Below are positions 45,156-54,355 of a DNA stretch of 64,000 bases, one piece after another; position 1 is the stretch's first letter, and each line of letters begins with the position of its first letter. The stretch spans positions 248,001 through 312,000 of the forward strand of contig NZ_JAGIKV010000008.1 in NCBI RefSeq assembly GCF_017874615.1, written 5' to 3'. The translations under genes were made by a program, and so were the position numbers. Source of the DNA: Paenibacillus xylanexedens (GTDB lineage: Bacteria; Bacillota; Bacilli; Paenibacillales; Paenibacillaceae). A model generated the notes under the pieces. The model had not been told where the DNA came from. It saw only the letters and a program-made list of their open reading frames with translations, and did no database searches.

Positions 45156-45857
45156 TTATTTCGTCGTAATAACCACACGCCGATTAGGCTCTTCGCCCTT
45201 ACTTAATGTCTTAATCTGCGGGTGATTTTGCAGTTTTGCATGGATGACTTTTCGTTCGAGCGGAGGCATTGGTTCCAGTACAACTTCCTTACCGGTACGG
45301 ATTGCTTGTCCGGCCAACCGTTCAGCCAGGTCCTCCAGCGTCTTCCGCCGACGTTGACGGAAGTTCTCCGCGTCGAGCACAATTCGAACGAAGCTTTCCG
45401 AGTATCGGTTCGCTACAATGTTCGTTAGATACTGAAGCGCATCCAGCGTCTGTCCACGTCTACCAATAATCATGCCCAGATCTTCGCCGGCAATATTGAA
45501 GATATGTCCATCCCGCTGTTTTTTGATATGCACTTCAACATCCAGTCCCATACCTGCTGCGACCTCTTTCAAGAAAGCAGCCGCTTCTTCATAGGGATTT
45601 TTAGCTGCGACATCCTCAAGTAATGCATCTACTTCAGGTTTGTATGCAGCTGGTTTGATCGGCTGTGGAACAACTTTCGGTACAGGCAATAATTTCAGTT
45701 CAACTTTGGCCGCCCTCACCCCGAACAAACCCAGGAATCCTTTTGACGGCTGCTCTAACACTTGTATCTCGACCTTGTCCCGACTTACGCCAAGCGCGGT
45801 CAATCCTTGGTTTACAGCATCTTCAACGGTTTTTCCTGACGTAATGACTTTGGTCAT
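45156..45857 (-). CDS. jag: RNA-binding protein Jag/KhpB
   Basis: 233 aa. N-terminal Jag_N domain (TSGKTVEDAVNQGLTALG with KGFLGLFG), then KH domain (IAGEDLGMIIGRRGQTLDALQYL) and R3H domain (DLAERLAGQAIRTGKEV...MPPLERKVIHAKLQ). Post-transcriptional RNA-binding protein affecting cell shape. Overlaps yidC stop (ATGA). Ends at 45156, followed by a terminator. Confidence 0.95.
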   Translation of the reverse strand: MTKVITSGKTVEDAVNQGLTALGVSRDKVEIQVLEQPSKGFLGLFGVRAAKVELKLLPVPKVVPQPIKPAAYKPEVDALLEDVAAKNPYEEAAAFLKEVAAGMGLDVEVHIKKQRDGHIFNIAGEDLGMIIGRRGQTLDALQYLTNIVANRYSESFVRIVLDAENFRQRRRKTLEDLAERLAGQAIRTGKEVVLEPMPPLERKVIHAKLQNHPQIKTLSKGEEPNRRVVITTK

Positions 45858-46732
45858 TTCGATTTTTTGGCCCCTTTCGACCCTTTTCCAGAGACGGTCG
45901 CTTTGCCACCGTTTTTGCGTTTAGCTCCATTTTTGGAAGAGCTATTCTGCTTCACGTTGACCTCAGCCACGATTTTATCATTATTCCGGTAAAGGAAATA
46001 GTTTTGCACGATCGTGTAGATGTTACTGTAGAACCAGTACAGCGGAAGTGCTGACGGGAACTGATAAGACATCACGAAGATCAAAATCGGGTACACCCAC
46101 AGCATAAACTGCATCGGACCAATTTGCTGTGCAGGGTTCATACGCATCATCATCCATGTTTGAATGAATGTTGTAATAGCGGCCAGCACTGGCAAAATAA
46201 ACAGGTGATCGGGTGATCCGAGCTGGAGCCACAAGAAATCATGCGTTCTCAGACTGGAGTTTCCGTAAATTGAGTTATAAAGTGCGATGTAAATCGGCAT
46301 CTGGATGATAAGTGGCAGACAACCGGCCATCGGATTAACTTTGTTCTCCTGGAACAACTTCATCGTTTCTTGCTGAACTTTCTCAGGTGTATCTTTAAAC
46401 TTGGCTTGAATCTCCTTCAGCTGCGGCTGAATCGCCTGCATAGCTTTGGAGCTACGGACTTGTTTCATTGTTAATGGTAAAATCAATGTCCGTACAATAA
46501 GCACCATCACGAGGACGGCCAGTCCATATTCACCGTTGAACCAGTTGGCGAAAGTATCGAGCGCCAGTGAGAACCAGTAAATAACATTAGCTTGCCAAAA
46601 AGAATCACTATTCTTCAGATCTTCCGTAGTAACCCCGGCTCCTTGTGGAGTACATCCGGCGAGTACAGTGACCATTGCAATGACTGCAATGAGGAGAATC
46701 CACTTCCCCTTTGATGTCTTCAATCGCGACAC
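45854..46732 (-). CDS. yidC: Membrane insertase YidC (SpoIIIJ/OxaA)
   Basis: 292 aa. GTG start, lipobox-like LAGC at 24-27 (signal peptidase II), then the conserved helices (YGLAVLVMVLIVRTLILPL; MAGCLPLIIQMPIYIALYNSI; SALPLYWFYSNIYTIVQNYFL) with the hydrophilic-groove Arg in LIVRTL. Inserts and folds membrane proteins and, as SpoIIIJ, is needed for sporulation signalling. Ser/Lys/Asn-rich C-terminal tail (KNGAKRKNGGKATV). Between rnpA and jag. Confidence 0.96.
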   Translation of the reverse strand: MSRLKTSKGKWILLIAVIAMVTVLAGCTPQGAGVTTEDLKNSDSFWQANVIYWFSLALDTFANWFNGEYGLAVLVMVLIVRTLILPLTMKQVRSSKAMQAIQPQLKEIQAKFKDTPEKVQQETMKLFQENKVNPMAGCLPLIIQMPIYIALYNSIYGNSSLRTHDFLWLQLGSPDHLFILPVLAAITTFIQTWMMMRMNPAQQIGPMQFMLWVYPILIFVMSYQFPSALPLYWFYSNIYTIVQNYFLYRNNDKIVAEVNVKQNSSSKNGAKRKNGGKATVSGKGSKGAKKSK

Positions 46733-46807
46733 TTCATAACCCCTCTCTTAACCAATCCATTCCATCGTAAAATCATACCATAATTAGGAGGACAAATAAA
46801 CCGAAGC

Positions 46808-47158
46808 TTACCGCTTGCTCGACTTCAAAAGAGAGCCCTTACGCATCGCGTGTAGCAGGCTTTTTTCCATTTCCTTATAGGGCATGTCCAGTGCACCTTT
46901 TCTGACGATAAAAATCAGATCCATCTGCGTGACGATCTCATGCTCATGATGACGAACAATTTCCTTAATCATGCGTCTCATCCGGTTGCGTACGACAGCG
47001 TTTCCGATTTTCTTGCTGCATGATACGCCCACTCGAAATTGTTCCGTATCTTTACGGCGGCAGCCATACACCACGAATTGATGATTGGCAAACGATTTTC
47101 CATACCGGTATACACGGCTAAAGTCCGCCCGGTTTCGTAGACGCAGTCTTTTATACAC
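46808..47158 (-). CDS. rnpA: Ribonuclease P protein component
   Basis: 116 aa from GTG after AGGAGAAGCGCC. Signature VGVSCSKKIGNAVVRNRMRRMIKE (the RNR motif NRMRR) and FSRVYRYGKSF. Protein partner of the RNase P ribozyme in tRNA 5' maturation. 75 bp from yidC. Unlike many genomes, it is not fused or overlapped with rpmH (355 bp gap with a terminator). Confidence 0.97.
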   Translation of the reverse strand: MYKRLRLRNRADFSRVYRYGKSFANHQFVVYGCRRKDTEQFRVGVSCSKKIGNAVVRNRMRRMIKEIVRHHEHEIVTQMDLIFIVRKGALDMPYKEMEKSLLHAMRKGSLLKSSKR

Positions 47159-47513
47159 GGCGCTTCTCCTTGCTGTTCTCCACCAATGTTATTGACGGAG
47201 GCCTCATTACTGATTTAGTATAGGCTTTCTTGAATGACGGTAAACCGTCTTGGCGACAACTTCATTAGGATGATTGTTGGCCAGCTACTTGAACTGATCC
47301 GCATTCATCCGGGATGAATGTTGATTGGCCATTTAAACCTATCAACGTTCATCATTATATAAGGTAAGTTTTCGAAAAATGGAAAACTCACTCAACATAC
47401 ATCGTGTGTGTTCAGCACTTTTTCGCAGACCATTCAGACCTGATCTGTAGCAGCATCCAGTCTGATTTGAGCTAATTAAGAAAAAAAAGACCACCTCGGT
47501 GGTCTTCAATGCA
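47159..47513. other. 355-bp gap between rpmH and rnpA
   Basis: Contains the rpmH terminator (47481-47506) and a minus-strand TATAAT hexamer near 47360 (rnpA promoter candidate; -35 weak). Also GCATTCATCC-GGGATGAATG, an inverted repeat near 47302-47321. No gene seen. Confidence 0.55.
47481..47506 (-). terminator. Intrinsic terminator after rpmH
   Basis: Minus-strand GACCACC/GGTGGTC stem followed by eight T residues. It ends the rpmH transcript before rnpA. Confidence 0.8.
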
Positions 47514-47648
47514 TTAAGCACTCAGGTTTTTACGGCCTTTAAGGCGACGTGCGGCCAAAATTTTACGGCCGTTGCTCGTGCTCATTCTTTTCCGGAAACC
47601 ATGAACTTTTTTACGTTTGCTAACGTTCGGTTTGAATGTAGGTCTCAA
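47514..47648 (-). CDS. rpmH: 50S ribosomal protein L34
   Basis: 44 aa, too small to be caught by length-based searches. TTG start at 47648 behind GAGGAGGTGCAATACA. Reads [20 protein letters not shown] then [18 protein letters not shown] and ends KNLSA, the classical L34. Marks the left border of the origin in Firmicutes. Confidence 0.97.
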   Translation of the reverse strand: MRPTFKPNVSKRKKVHGFRKRMSTSNGRKILAARRLKGRKNLSA

Positions 47649-47721
47649 TGTATTGCACCTCCTCACAAGGAAATACTTATGTGATGAATCACTTTCATCT
47701 TCACAGAAAACACCTTTATAT

Positions 47722-47750
47722 ATTTAACCATGACCACCTGGAAAAGTCAA
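47722..47750 (-). promoter_or_regulatory. rpmH promoter
   Basis: Minus-strand TTGACT (47745-47750), 17 bp, TTAAAT (47722-47727). Confidence 0.6.
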
Positions 47751-47865
47751 CTGCAAGGCGCAAGGCTTCTTCCTCTTTTATATACGCTCTCCATCCCACC
47801 CGTAGTAATGACCACAGTCCGTTCACTTCAACACCATGACCAAGCCCCGAAGAGAGTCCTGAAAG

Positions 47866-47980
47866 TTATCCCCAGACCCTGATCAAATCACCATATTTCA
47901 GCATTCATAGTTATCCACACCCTCCAATACCTGTTATCTCCTTCATTACATCCTGATTAAAGTTATTCACATGTGGATAA
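47866..47980. other. oriC left DnaA-box cluster
   Basis: DnaA boxes: TTATCCCCA (47866-47874, one mismatch), TTATCCACA (47911-47919, exact), TTATTCACA (47963-47971, exact), and TGTGGATAA (47972-47980, exact on minus). The last two abut in opposite orientation. This is the rpmH-side cluster. Confidence 0.85.
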
Positions 47981-48039
47981 TGATTATAAGCTATTAATAT
48001 CGTCGAATTCTATCCCGGTTGTATCCGCTTCAATTAAGG

Positions 48040-48068
48040 TTTACAAGCTTTTGAGAAAGGTGTAGGAT
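48040..48068 (+). promoter_or_regulatory. gntR promoter
   Basis: TTTACA (48040-48045), 17 bp, TAGGAT (48063-48068). The GntR operator lies just beyond the predicted start point. A second candidate, extended -10 TGCTATGAT at 48175-48183, has no -35. Confidence 0.5.
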
Positions 48069-48078
48069 AAAAATCACA

Positions 48079-48092
48079 TCTTGTATACAAGT
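48079..48092. promoter_or_regulatory. GntR operator 1
   Basis: TCTTGTATACAAGT, core CTTGTATACAAG at 48080-48091 is a perfect palindrome and equals the core of the B. subtilis gluconate operator ATACTTGTATACAAGTAT. Confidence 0.75.
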
Positions 48093-48224
48093 AGTCCTTT
48101 GAAAAAACAATTAGCCGTTAGCTTGTAGCTACAGACTATGGATTGAACTGAATGTCCAGTCCGCAAAATAGTTATGCTATGATCAGTAATGAACTGATTA
48201 CTTATTAATAGGAGCGTTAGCCAT

Positions 48225-48899
48225 ATGTTATTTCCTTCTTCCTGGCTTCAAGGGGCTTCCCGCGGTGAAGCCATTGCCTGCGAATTAAGGCTGCGGATCA
48301 TCAGCGGTACCCTTCGACCTGGAGAGATTTTGTCGGAAAACCGAATTGCGGCTGATTTTGACAGCAGTCGTTCACCTGTCCGTGAAGCGTTACGAACATT
48401 GTCCAATGAAGGACTTATTCGACTTGAACGTATGGGTGTCGTTGTCATTGGACTACGAATCAAGGATGTCGAAGAATTGTATGATGTCCGTTTCCTGATT
48501 GAAAGTTTTGTACAGCAGCGACTTGCTGGTGATGTCCCAGAATCATTAATCACCCAGTTGCGTAACGTGATCGACAAAATGCAACTTGCTGGACGGCATC
48601 AGGACGCCGTCGAATTCGCCTATCAGGATCTCGTTTTCCACGAAACCATCATTGAAGCTGCTCAGCATTCCCGTATTTCACATCTATGGAAGAGTATTCG
48701 ATATGTTGTGATGACCGTTATGCTGCTTACAACCCGCAGAGTATTTGTTCAAGGCGAGCAGAAAGTAAGCGCTGTAATTGAGAAGCACCGTTTGCTTATT
48801 GAAGCACTTGAATCAGGTGACAAGATACTCATTCAAGCTGGAGTCCGCACGTATTTCCAAGATTCTGGCAAAACCCTGCACGAAAGCTTTGATTCTTAA
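48225..48899 (+). CDS. gntR: Gluconate-operon repressor, GntR family (FCD type)
   Basis: 224 aa. N-terminal winged helix (LRPGEILSENRIAADFDSSRSPVREALRTLSNEGLIRL, about 27-65) and C-terminal FCD ligand domain (about 80-215). Binds CTTGTAnACAAG-like operators and releases with gluconate in B. subtilis; the sites at 48080 and 48949 fit. First gene of gntRPK, embedded in the origin region between the two DnaA-box clusters. Confidence 0.9.
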   Translation: MLFPSSWLQGASRGEAIACELRLRIISGTLRPGEILSENRIAADFDSSRSPVREALRTLSNEGLIRLERMGVVVIGLRIKDVEELYDVRFLIESFVQQRLAGDVPESLITQLRNVIDKMQLAGRHQDAVEFAYQDLVFHETIIEAAQHSRISHLWKSIRYVVMTVMLLTTRRVFVQGEQKVSAVIEKHRLLIEALESGDKILIQAGVRTYFQDSGKTLHESFDS

Positions 48900-48938
48900 T
48901 CGATGCAATGCGTTTGCAATCATATCCGTCGTGAATGA

Positions 48939-48967
48939 TTGCGTCTTAACTTGTCGACAAGTATACA
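48939..48967 (+). promoter_or_regulatory. gntP promoter with GntR operator 2 in the spacer
   Basis: TTGCGT (48939-48944), 17 bp, TATACA (48962-48967). The spacer holds ACTTGTCGACAAGT (48949-48962), a palindromic variant of the gnt operator (TC GA centre). Direct blocking of RNA polymerase is expected. Confidence 0.6.
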
Positions 48968-49111
48968 AAATGCGATTTTGTTTCAAATTTGGGCATGATA
49001 AAACTACATTTTTCGCCAACACCTCTTCTTCAGTATGGGCACAACTTTAATTGTTGACGATAATTTCACTTGTAAGCGTTCTATATCAGAAATAAAGGAG
49101 CACACCACATC

Positions 49112-50473
49112 ATGAGCACTCTTTTTGGACTATCCCACAACGCAACATTATTGGTTTGGACGTTAATTGCGATCATTTTTCTGATCGTTTTGATCTCCAA
49201 GTATAAATGGAATCCCTTTATCACCCTGCTGTTGTCCGCATTAATGCTCGGTTTGCTTACAGGCATGAAACCTGCCGATGTGATCTCTTCCATTACCGGG
49301 GGACTTGGCGGCACACTTGGAACCATCGCAATTGTTATTGCTCTCGGTACGATGCTTGGTAAGATGATGGCCGAATCCGGCGGTGCCGAGCGCATTGCAA
49401 CTACATTGGTTGATCGGTTCGGTGTGAAACGTGTGCACTGGGCCATGATGATTGTTGGATTTATCGTTGGTATTCCTGTTTTCTTCGAAGTCGGCGTGAT
49501 TTTGATGATCCCCATCATTTTCACCGTTGCACGCAAAACCAACATGTCTTTGCTGCAGATTGGTATTCCCATTTTGGCGGGTCTGTCGACTGTACACGGT
49601 TTGGTTCCACCCCATCCAGCGCCAATGATAGCGATTGAAGCTTTCAGCGCGGATCTGGGTAAAACCATTTTGTACTCCCTTATTGTTGGTATTCCTACAG
49701 CGATTATTGCAGGTCCCTTGTTTGGTAAATTTATTGGAAAAAGAATACACACCGAACCGCCAGCAGAACTGGCTGAACAATTCGCAACCAAAACAAACAG
49801 CAACATGCCTGGGTTTGGTATTACCCTGTTTACCATATTGCTGCCGGTTATTTTGATGCTAATTGGTTCCATTGCAAGCATTATTGACCCAAATGCCACG
49901 AGCGGTTTCACCGTTTTCAGTGAATTTATCGGTCATGAGATCATTGCTTTGCTCATTTCAGTTGTATTTGCCCTCTTTTCACTCGGCTTTGCACGTGGAT
50001 TCACCAAACACGATATTTCCCGCTTCACCAGTGAATGTCTGGCGCCTACGGCGACCATCATTCTCATTATTGGCGGAGGCGGTGCCTTCAAACAGGTATT
50101 GATCAATAGTGGTGTAGGTAACGCCATTGCTGAAGTCGCTACCCATGCCAACATCAACGTGATCCTGTTTGCCTGGCTTGTCTCTGGGCTCATTCGTGTA
50201 GCTACCGGTTCAGCAACCGTAGCCATGACAACAGCCGCCGGTATTGTCGCTCCAGTGCTTGCACTCACACCAGGGGCCAATATTGAGCTGGTTGTACTCG
50301 CCACAGGTGCGGGGTCACTTATCTTGTCCCATGTAAACGATGCAGGATTCTGGATGATCAAAGAATTCTTCAATATGAGCGTTTCCCAGACATTGAAAAC
50401 GTGGACCGTTATGGAAACACTATTATCTGTAGTGGGACTGATCTTTATTTTGCTCCTGAGTACAGTGGTATAA
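49112..50473 (+). CDS. gntP: Gluconate:H+ symporter GntP
   Basis: 453 aa, about 12-14 membrane helices, GntP family (ALMLGLLTGMKPADV; HGLVPPHPAPMIAIEAF; SATVAMTTAAGIVAPVL). ATG follows AAAGGAG (11 bp). Imports gluconate, which the next gene phosphorylates. 212 bp after gntR with its own promoter. Confidence 0.95.
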   Translation: MSTLFGLSHNATLLVWTLIAIIFLIVLISKYKWNPFITLLLSALMLGLLTGMKPADVISSITGGLGGTLGTIAIVIALGTMLGKMMAESGGAERIATTLVDRFGVKRVHWAMMIVGFIVGIPVFFEVGVILMIPIIFTVARKTNMSLLQIGIPILAGLSTVHGLVPPHPAPMIAIEAFSADLGKTILYSLIVGIPTAIIAGPLFGKFIGKRIHTEPPAELAEQFATKTNSNMPGFGITLFTILLPVILMLIGSIASIIDPNATSGFTVFSEFIGHEIIALLISVVFALFSLGFARGFTKHDISRFTSECLAPTATIILIIGGGGAFKQVLINSGVGNAIAEVATHANINVILFAWLVSGLIRVATGSATVAMTTAAGIVAPVLALTPGANIELVVLATGAGSLILSHVNDAGFWMIKEFFNMSVSQTLKTWTVMETLLSVVGLIFILLLSTVV

Positions 50474-50539
50474 ATGGACTCTCTATAGTAGAAAGAAATT
50501 AAAATCTCATCGCTTTCTGGAGAAAGAAGGATTAAATAC

Positions 50540-52087
50540 ATGAACAACTATATGATTGGGATCGATATTGGTACCACCAGTACCAAATCCGTGTTATTTA
50601 CCGAGCAAGGCTCCGTCGTCAGTACCTCAACACAGGAATACCCTTTGTATACCCCTGCACCCGATGTTGCTGAACAGGACCCTGAAGAGATTGTGCAAGC
50701 AGCCCTCCGCTCTGTGCGAGGAGTCATGGATCAGAGTGGTGTTGCTGCCGAGCAGATCCTGTTTGTATCCTGCAGCTCGGCTATGCATAGTGTCATTGCC
50801 ATGGGACAGGATAACAAACCCTTAACCCGTTGCATCACCTGGGCGGATAATCGAAGTGCAGCTTGGTCTGCCAAGCTGCAAGAGAATGGATTGGGTCATC
50901 GCATCTACCTGCGCACAGGTACACCGATCCATCCCATGTCACCGCTGACCAAATTAATGTGGCTGCGCCACGATGAACCTGAACTTTTTGAGCGCACCGC
51001 CAAATTCATTTCGATTAAAGAATATCTGTTCTTCCGTCTATTCGGACAATATGTCGTCGACCATTCCATCGCTTCCTGCACAGGTTTGCTCAATCTGGAA
51101 CAACTGGACTGGGACGCAGAGGCCCTTGAGGTTGCAGGCATTACACCCGACCATCTCTCGAAGCTTGTACCTACAACACATATATTAGAAGGAATGAATC
51201 ACGAATCGGCTGAAAAAATGGCTCTCTCCCCCTCCACGCCCTTCGTTATTGGCGCAAGTGACGGGGTTTTGTCCAATCTCGGCGTGAACGCCATTGAACC
51301 TGGTGTTGTCGCAGCAACCATCGGAACCAGCGGTGCCATTCGCACTGTCGTGGACCGTCCGGTTACCGATCCCAAAGGTCGAACCTTCTGTTATGCTCTC
51401 ACAGAGAATCTTTGGGTCATTGGTGGACCTGTGAATAACGGTGGCATGCTGTTTCGTTGGGTACGGGATGAATTCGCCGCGTCTGAAGTGGAGACAGCGA
51501 AGCGACTCGGCATCAATTCCTATGATGTGCTGACCAAAATTGCCGAACGTGTCCGGCCGGGATCGGAAGGACTTCTGTTTCATCCGTACCTTTCGGGCGA
51601 ACGTGCCCCTTTATGGAATCCGGATGCCCGTGGTTCCTTTTTTGGCTTAACACTCCATCACCAGAAAGAGCATATGATCCGTGCTGTCCTGGAAGGGGTT
51701 ATTTTCAACCTATACACGGTACTGCTCGCCATGGAAGAACAGATTGGGCAACCTACCTCCATTCAAGCCACAGGTGGGTTCGCTCGTTCTCCTCTCTGGC
51801 GCCAGATGATGTCCGATATCTTCAATCAGGAAGTGGTTGTACCCGAGAGCTTCGAAAGTTCCTGTCTGGGTGCCGTTGTGCTTGGTTTGTACGCTACAGG
51901 GCGGATCCAATCGCTTCATGCCGTTTCTTCCATGGTCGGTACAACGCATCGGCATACCCCTGTCAAAGAGAATGCTGTACTCTACCAAGAGCTGCTGCCT
52001 ATCTTTATTCGGATCTCTCGCAAACTGGAAGAGGAGTATGCAGATATCGCTGAATTCCAGCGTAAGATGTCCCTTCCCCGTCTCTAA
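50540..52087 (+). CDS. gntK: Gluconokinase GntK (FGGY family)
   Basis: 515 aa. FGGY fold with IGIDIGTTSTKSVLF at the N-terminus, ITWADNRSA, GASDGVLSNLG and ATIGTSGA phosphate-binding region, and second-domain motif ATGGFARSPLWRQMM. Converts gluconate to 6-phosphogluconate for the pentose phosphate pathway. No gntZ follows, and a strong terminator ends the operon. Confidence 0.95.
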   Translation: MNNYMIGIDIGTTSTKSVLFTEQGSVVSTSTQEYPLYTPAPDVAEQDPEEIVQAALRSVRGVMDQSGVAAEQILFVSCSSAMHSVIAMGQDNKPLTRCITWADNRSAAWSAKLQENGLGHRIYLRTGTPIHPMSPLTKLMWLRHDEPELFERTAKFISIKEYLFFRLFGQYVVDHSIASCTGLLNLEQLDWDAEALEVAGITPDHLSKLVPTTHILEGMNHESAEKMALSPSTPFVIGASDGVLSNLGVNAIEPGVVAATIGTSGAIRTVVDRPVTDPKGRTFCYALTENLWVIGGPVNNGGMLFRWVRDEFAASEVETAKRLGINSYDVLTKIAERVRPGSEGLLFHPYLSGERAPLWNPDARGSFFGLTLHHQKEHMIRAVLEGVIFNLYTVLLAMEEQIGQPTSIQATGGFARSPLWRQMMSDIFNQEVVVPESFESSCLGAVVLGLYATGRIQSLHAVSSMVGTTHRHTPVKENAVLYQELLPIFIRISRKLEEEYADIAEFQRKMSLPRL

Positions 52088-52116
52088 ATCATCAATCCAT
52101 ACTACGTCTCTGCACC

Positions 52117-52171
52117 AAAAAAGAGGTTGTCCTCCAAACCCAGTAATCTGGCTTAGGGGACAACCTCTTTT
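52117..52171 (+). terminator. gnt operon intrinsic terminator
   Basis: Plus-strand AAAAGAGGTTGTCC...GGGACAACCTCTTTT with an inner loop, a 13-14 bp stem followed by T-rich sequence. Possibly bidirectional. Confidence 0.9.
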
Positions 52172-52500
52172 ACTATATATGCATAATCTATCCTTTGAAT
52201 TCATATTATACATTCATATACTTCAACCTCCATATTTGAGCATCAGCTTACCTCTTCAATCCGGATAATTTACATTCCAGATGCCTCAAAATGAAGTCCC
52301 CTTGGTCCATTATTCTTATACATCGCCGATCACAGAATCACCATCTTCTCAGAAAATATACCACTGATCTTGTTCAATTAAAGGCATGAGTTTACTTCCC
52401 TCTCCGTCTCCCATCCTGACACTGAATTCGTGGATTTCATCATCGTCCCATTGGCAAGAAACACACGAGGGTGAGAGGTCACTCTTTTTCCGATCTCAAT
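52172..52500. other. Spacer between gnt terminator and origin boxes
   Basis: AT-rich, no ORF of note, no repeat recognised. Confidence 0.5.
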
Positions 52501-52523
52501 CATGCTTCATTTTCACTACACGG

Positions 52524-52827
52524 TTATCCACAGACAGGTTATTCACAAACCAAGAATACTTTTACACACAATTTGGCATCATTTGACGGATAACCTGTGT
52601 ATAAAACATTTTTGGTTTTTGGGTCATTCTGTCGAAAGTTAAACAGTTTATAAACAATATATTGTGTTGTGACTAAAAATTATACACAAGTTATTGAATT
52701 TGTGGATAAAATCACGCGATACGTTGAAATGCGGGGTTTCTTTTGCTATGATTGTATTACTTTTGGATGTGAATATGTGATCTGACCCATAATATTATCA
52801 ACAGCCTGTGGATAAAGTTGTGAACAA
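52524..52827. other. oriC right DnaA-box cluster upstream of dnaA
   Basis: Nine candidate boxes: TTATCCACA (52524-52532), TTATTCACA (52539-52547), TTTTACACA (52560-52568), TGTGTATAA (52596-52604), TTATACACA (52680-52688), TGTGGATAA (52701-52709), TTATCAACA (52795-52803), TGTGGATAA (52807-52815), TGTGAACAA (52819-52827). Exact TTATNCACA matches in either orientation: six. This also serves as the dnaA regulatory region. Confidence 0.9.
52724..52752 (+). promoter_or_regulatory. dnaA promoter
   Basis: TTGAAA (52724-52729), 17 bp, TATGAT (52747-52752), flanked by DnaA boxes on both sides, which implies autorepression. Confidence 0.8.
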
Positions 52828-52959
52828 TTTTCCGTTGTTCATACTTTTTTTGTTTTCGACCTGCGGGGGTTTGGGGATAAATTCAACAATATATCTCGTA
52901 TTTCGACACTGCATCATGGCTTAAGCCACACTTGGAACATGTAAAAGGAGTGACAGTCT

Positions 52960-54306
52960 GTGGACAGCCATACTTCTGATTTATGGCAGCAAATTTTATC
53001 AATCATACAAAACAAACTCAGCAAACCCAGCTTTGACACCTGGTTCAAAGCAACCAAAGCCACCAAGCTGAATGACCGTTCAATCGTCATTTCCGCACCA
53101 ACCACGTTTGCCGTCGAATGGCTGGAGAGCCGTTACACCAAATTGGTTGGCTCGACGGTATACGAGCTGCTTGGCAAGCAAGTCGATGTGAAATTTGTCA
53201 TCGAAGAGAACAAGCCTGCTGAACCGGACCCGCAACTGCCGGCACCAACGCCTACAGTTGTAAAGGAAGAAGCGGTACTCAGCATGCTGAATCCGAAATA
53301 TACGTTCGATACATTTGTCATCGGGCCGGGCAACCGTTTTGCCCATGCCGCATCGCTGGCGGTCGCTGAAGCGCCCGCCAAAGCTTACAATCCTCTCTTT
53401 CTGTATGGAGGAGTAGGTCTCGGTAAAACTCACTTGATGCATGCGATCGGACATTATGTTCTGGAGCATGATCCGGGCAGCAAAGTCGTTTATTTGTCGT
53501 CTGAGAAATTCACGAACGAATTCATTAACTCGATCCGTGACAACCGCGGGGAGAGCTTCCGTAACAAATACCGGAGCGTCGACATTTTGCTCATTGATGA
53601 TATTCAGTTCTTGGCGGGAAAAGAATCAACACAAGAGGAATTTTTCCATACGTTTAATGCGCTGCATGAGGAACGGAAGCAGATTATCATCTCCAGCGAC
53701 AGACCACCGAAGGAAATTCCGACACTGGAAGAACGGCTTCGTTCTCGCTTTGAATGGGGGTTAATTACGGATATCCAGCCTCCAGATTTGGAGACAAGGA
53801 TCGCAATTTTGCGTAAAAAGGCACGTGCGGAAAACCTGGATATTCCGAATGAAGCGATGATGTACATTGCCAACCAGATTGACACCAACATCCGTGAACT
53901 GGAAGGTGCCCTGATTCGGGTCGTTGCTTATTCTTCGCTGACTAATCAAGATGTAACCACTCATCTGGCAGCTGAAGCACTGAAGGACATCATTCCTTCC
54001 AGTCGTCCCAAAATGATCACTATTCATGACATCCAACAAAAGGTCGGCGAGTATTATAGCCTCAAGCTTGAAGATTTCAAAGCACGGAAACGGACCAAGG
54101 CAGTTGCCTTCCCAAGACAGATTGCCATGTATCTCTCTCGTGAACTGACAGACTTTTCTCTGCCCAAAATTGGGGAAGCATTCGGAGGACGAGATCACAC
54201 CACTGTCATACATGCGCACGAAAAAATATCCCAAGCGATTAAAATCGATCAGGATCTCTATAAAGTTATCAACAACTTAACCGAAAAAATAAAGAATCCA
54301 ACCTGA
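52960..54306 (+). CDS. dnaA: Chromosomal replication initiator DnaA
   Basis: 448 aa, GTG start after AAAGGAGTGACAGTCT. Domain I (about 1-80), linker (about 81-110, Pro/Thr-rich), AAA+ domain with Walker [11 protein letters not shown] (150-159) and Walker [10 protein letters not shown], Arg finger in RSRFEWGL, and C-terminal HTH with [12 protein letters not shown]. Full length. Opens oriC and regulates its own gene. Confidence 0.99.
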   Translation: MDSHTSDLWQQILSIIQNKLSKPSFDTWFKATKATKLNDRSIVISAPTTFAVEWLESRYTKLVGSTVYELLGKQVDVKFVIEENKPAEPDPQLPAPTPTVVKEEAVLSMLNPKYTFDTFVIGPGNRFAHAASLAVAEAPAKAYNPLFLYGGVGLGKTHLMHAIGHYVLEHDPGSKVVYLSSEKFTNEFINSIRDNRGESFRNKYRSVDILLIDDIQFLAGKESTQEEFFHTFNALHEERKQIIISSDRPPKEIPTLEERLRSRFEWGLITDIQPPDLETRIAILRKKARAENLDIPNEAMMYIANQIDTNIRELEGALIRVVAYSSLTNQDVTTHLAAEALKDIIPSSRPKMITIHDIQQKVGEYYSLKLEDFKARKRTKAVAFPRQIAMYLSRELTDFSLPKIGEAFGGRDHTTVIHAHEKISQAIKIDQDLYKVINNLTEKIKNPT

Positions 54307-54312
54307 ACAAGT

Positions 54313-54355
54313 CCCAAGCCTATGCACAACGTATACACATGTGGATAGGCTTGGG
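54313..54355. repeat. Inverted repeat enclosing DnaA boxes after dnaA
   Basis: CCCAAGCCTAT (54313-54323) and ATAGGCTTGGG (54345-54355) pair perfectly over 11 bp. The loop holds TATACACAT and TGTGGATAG (one mismatch each to the DnaA box). Could be the dnaA terminator arm and/or an origin structure. No T-run follows. Confidence 0.7.

Noticed and set aside
49081..49911. 276-codon minus frame opposite gntP
   Set aside because: Antisense of a membrane protein gene; hydrophobic composition is inherited from the codon complement.
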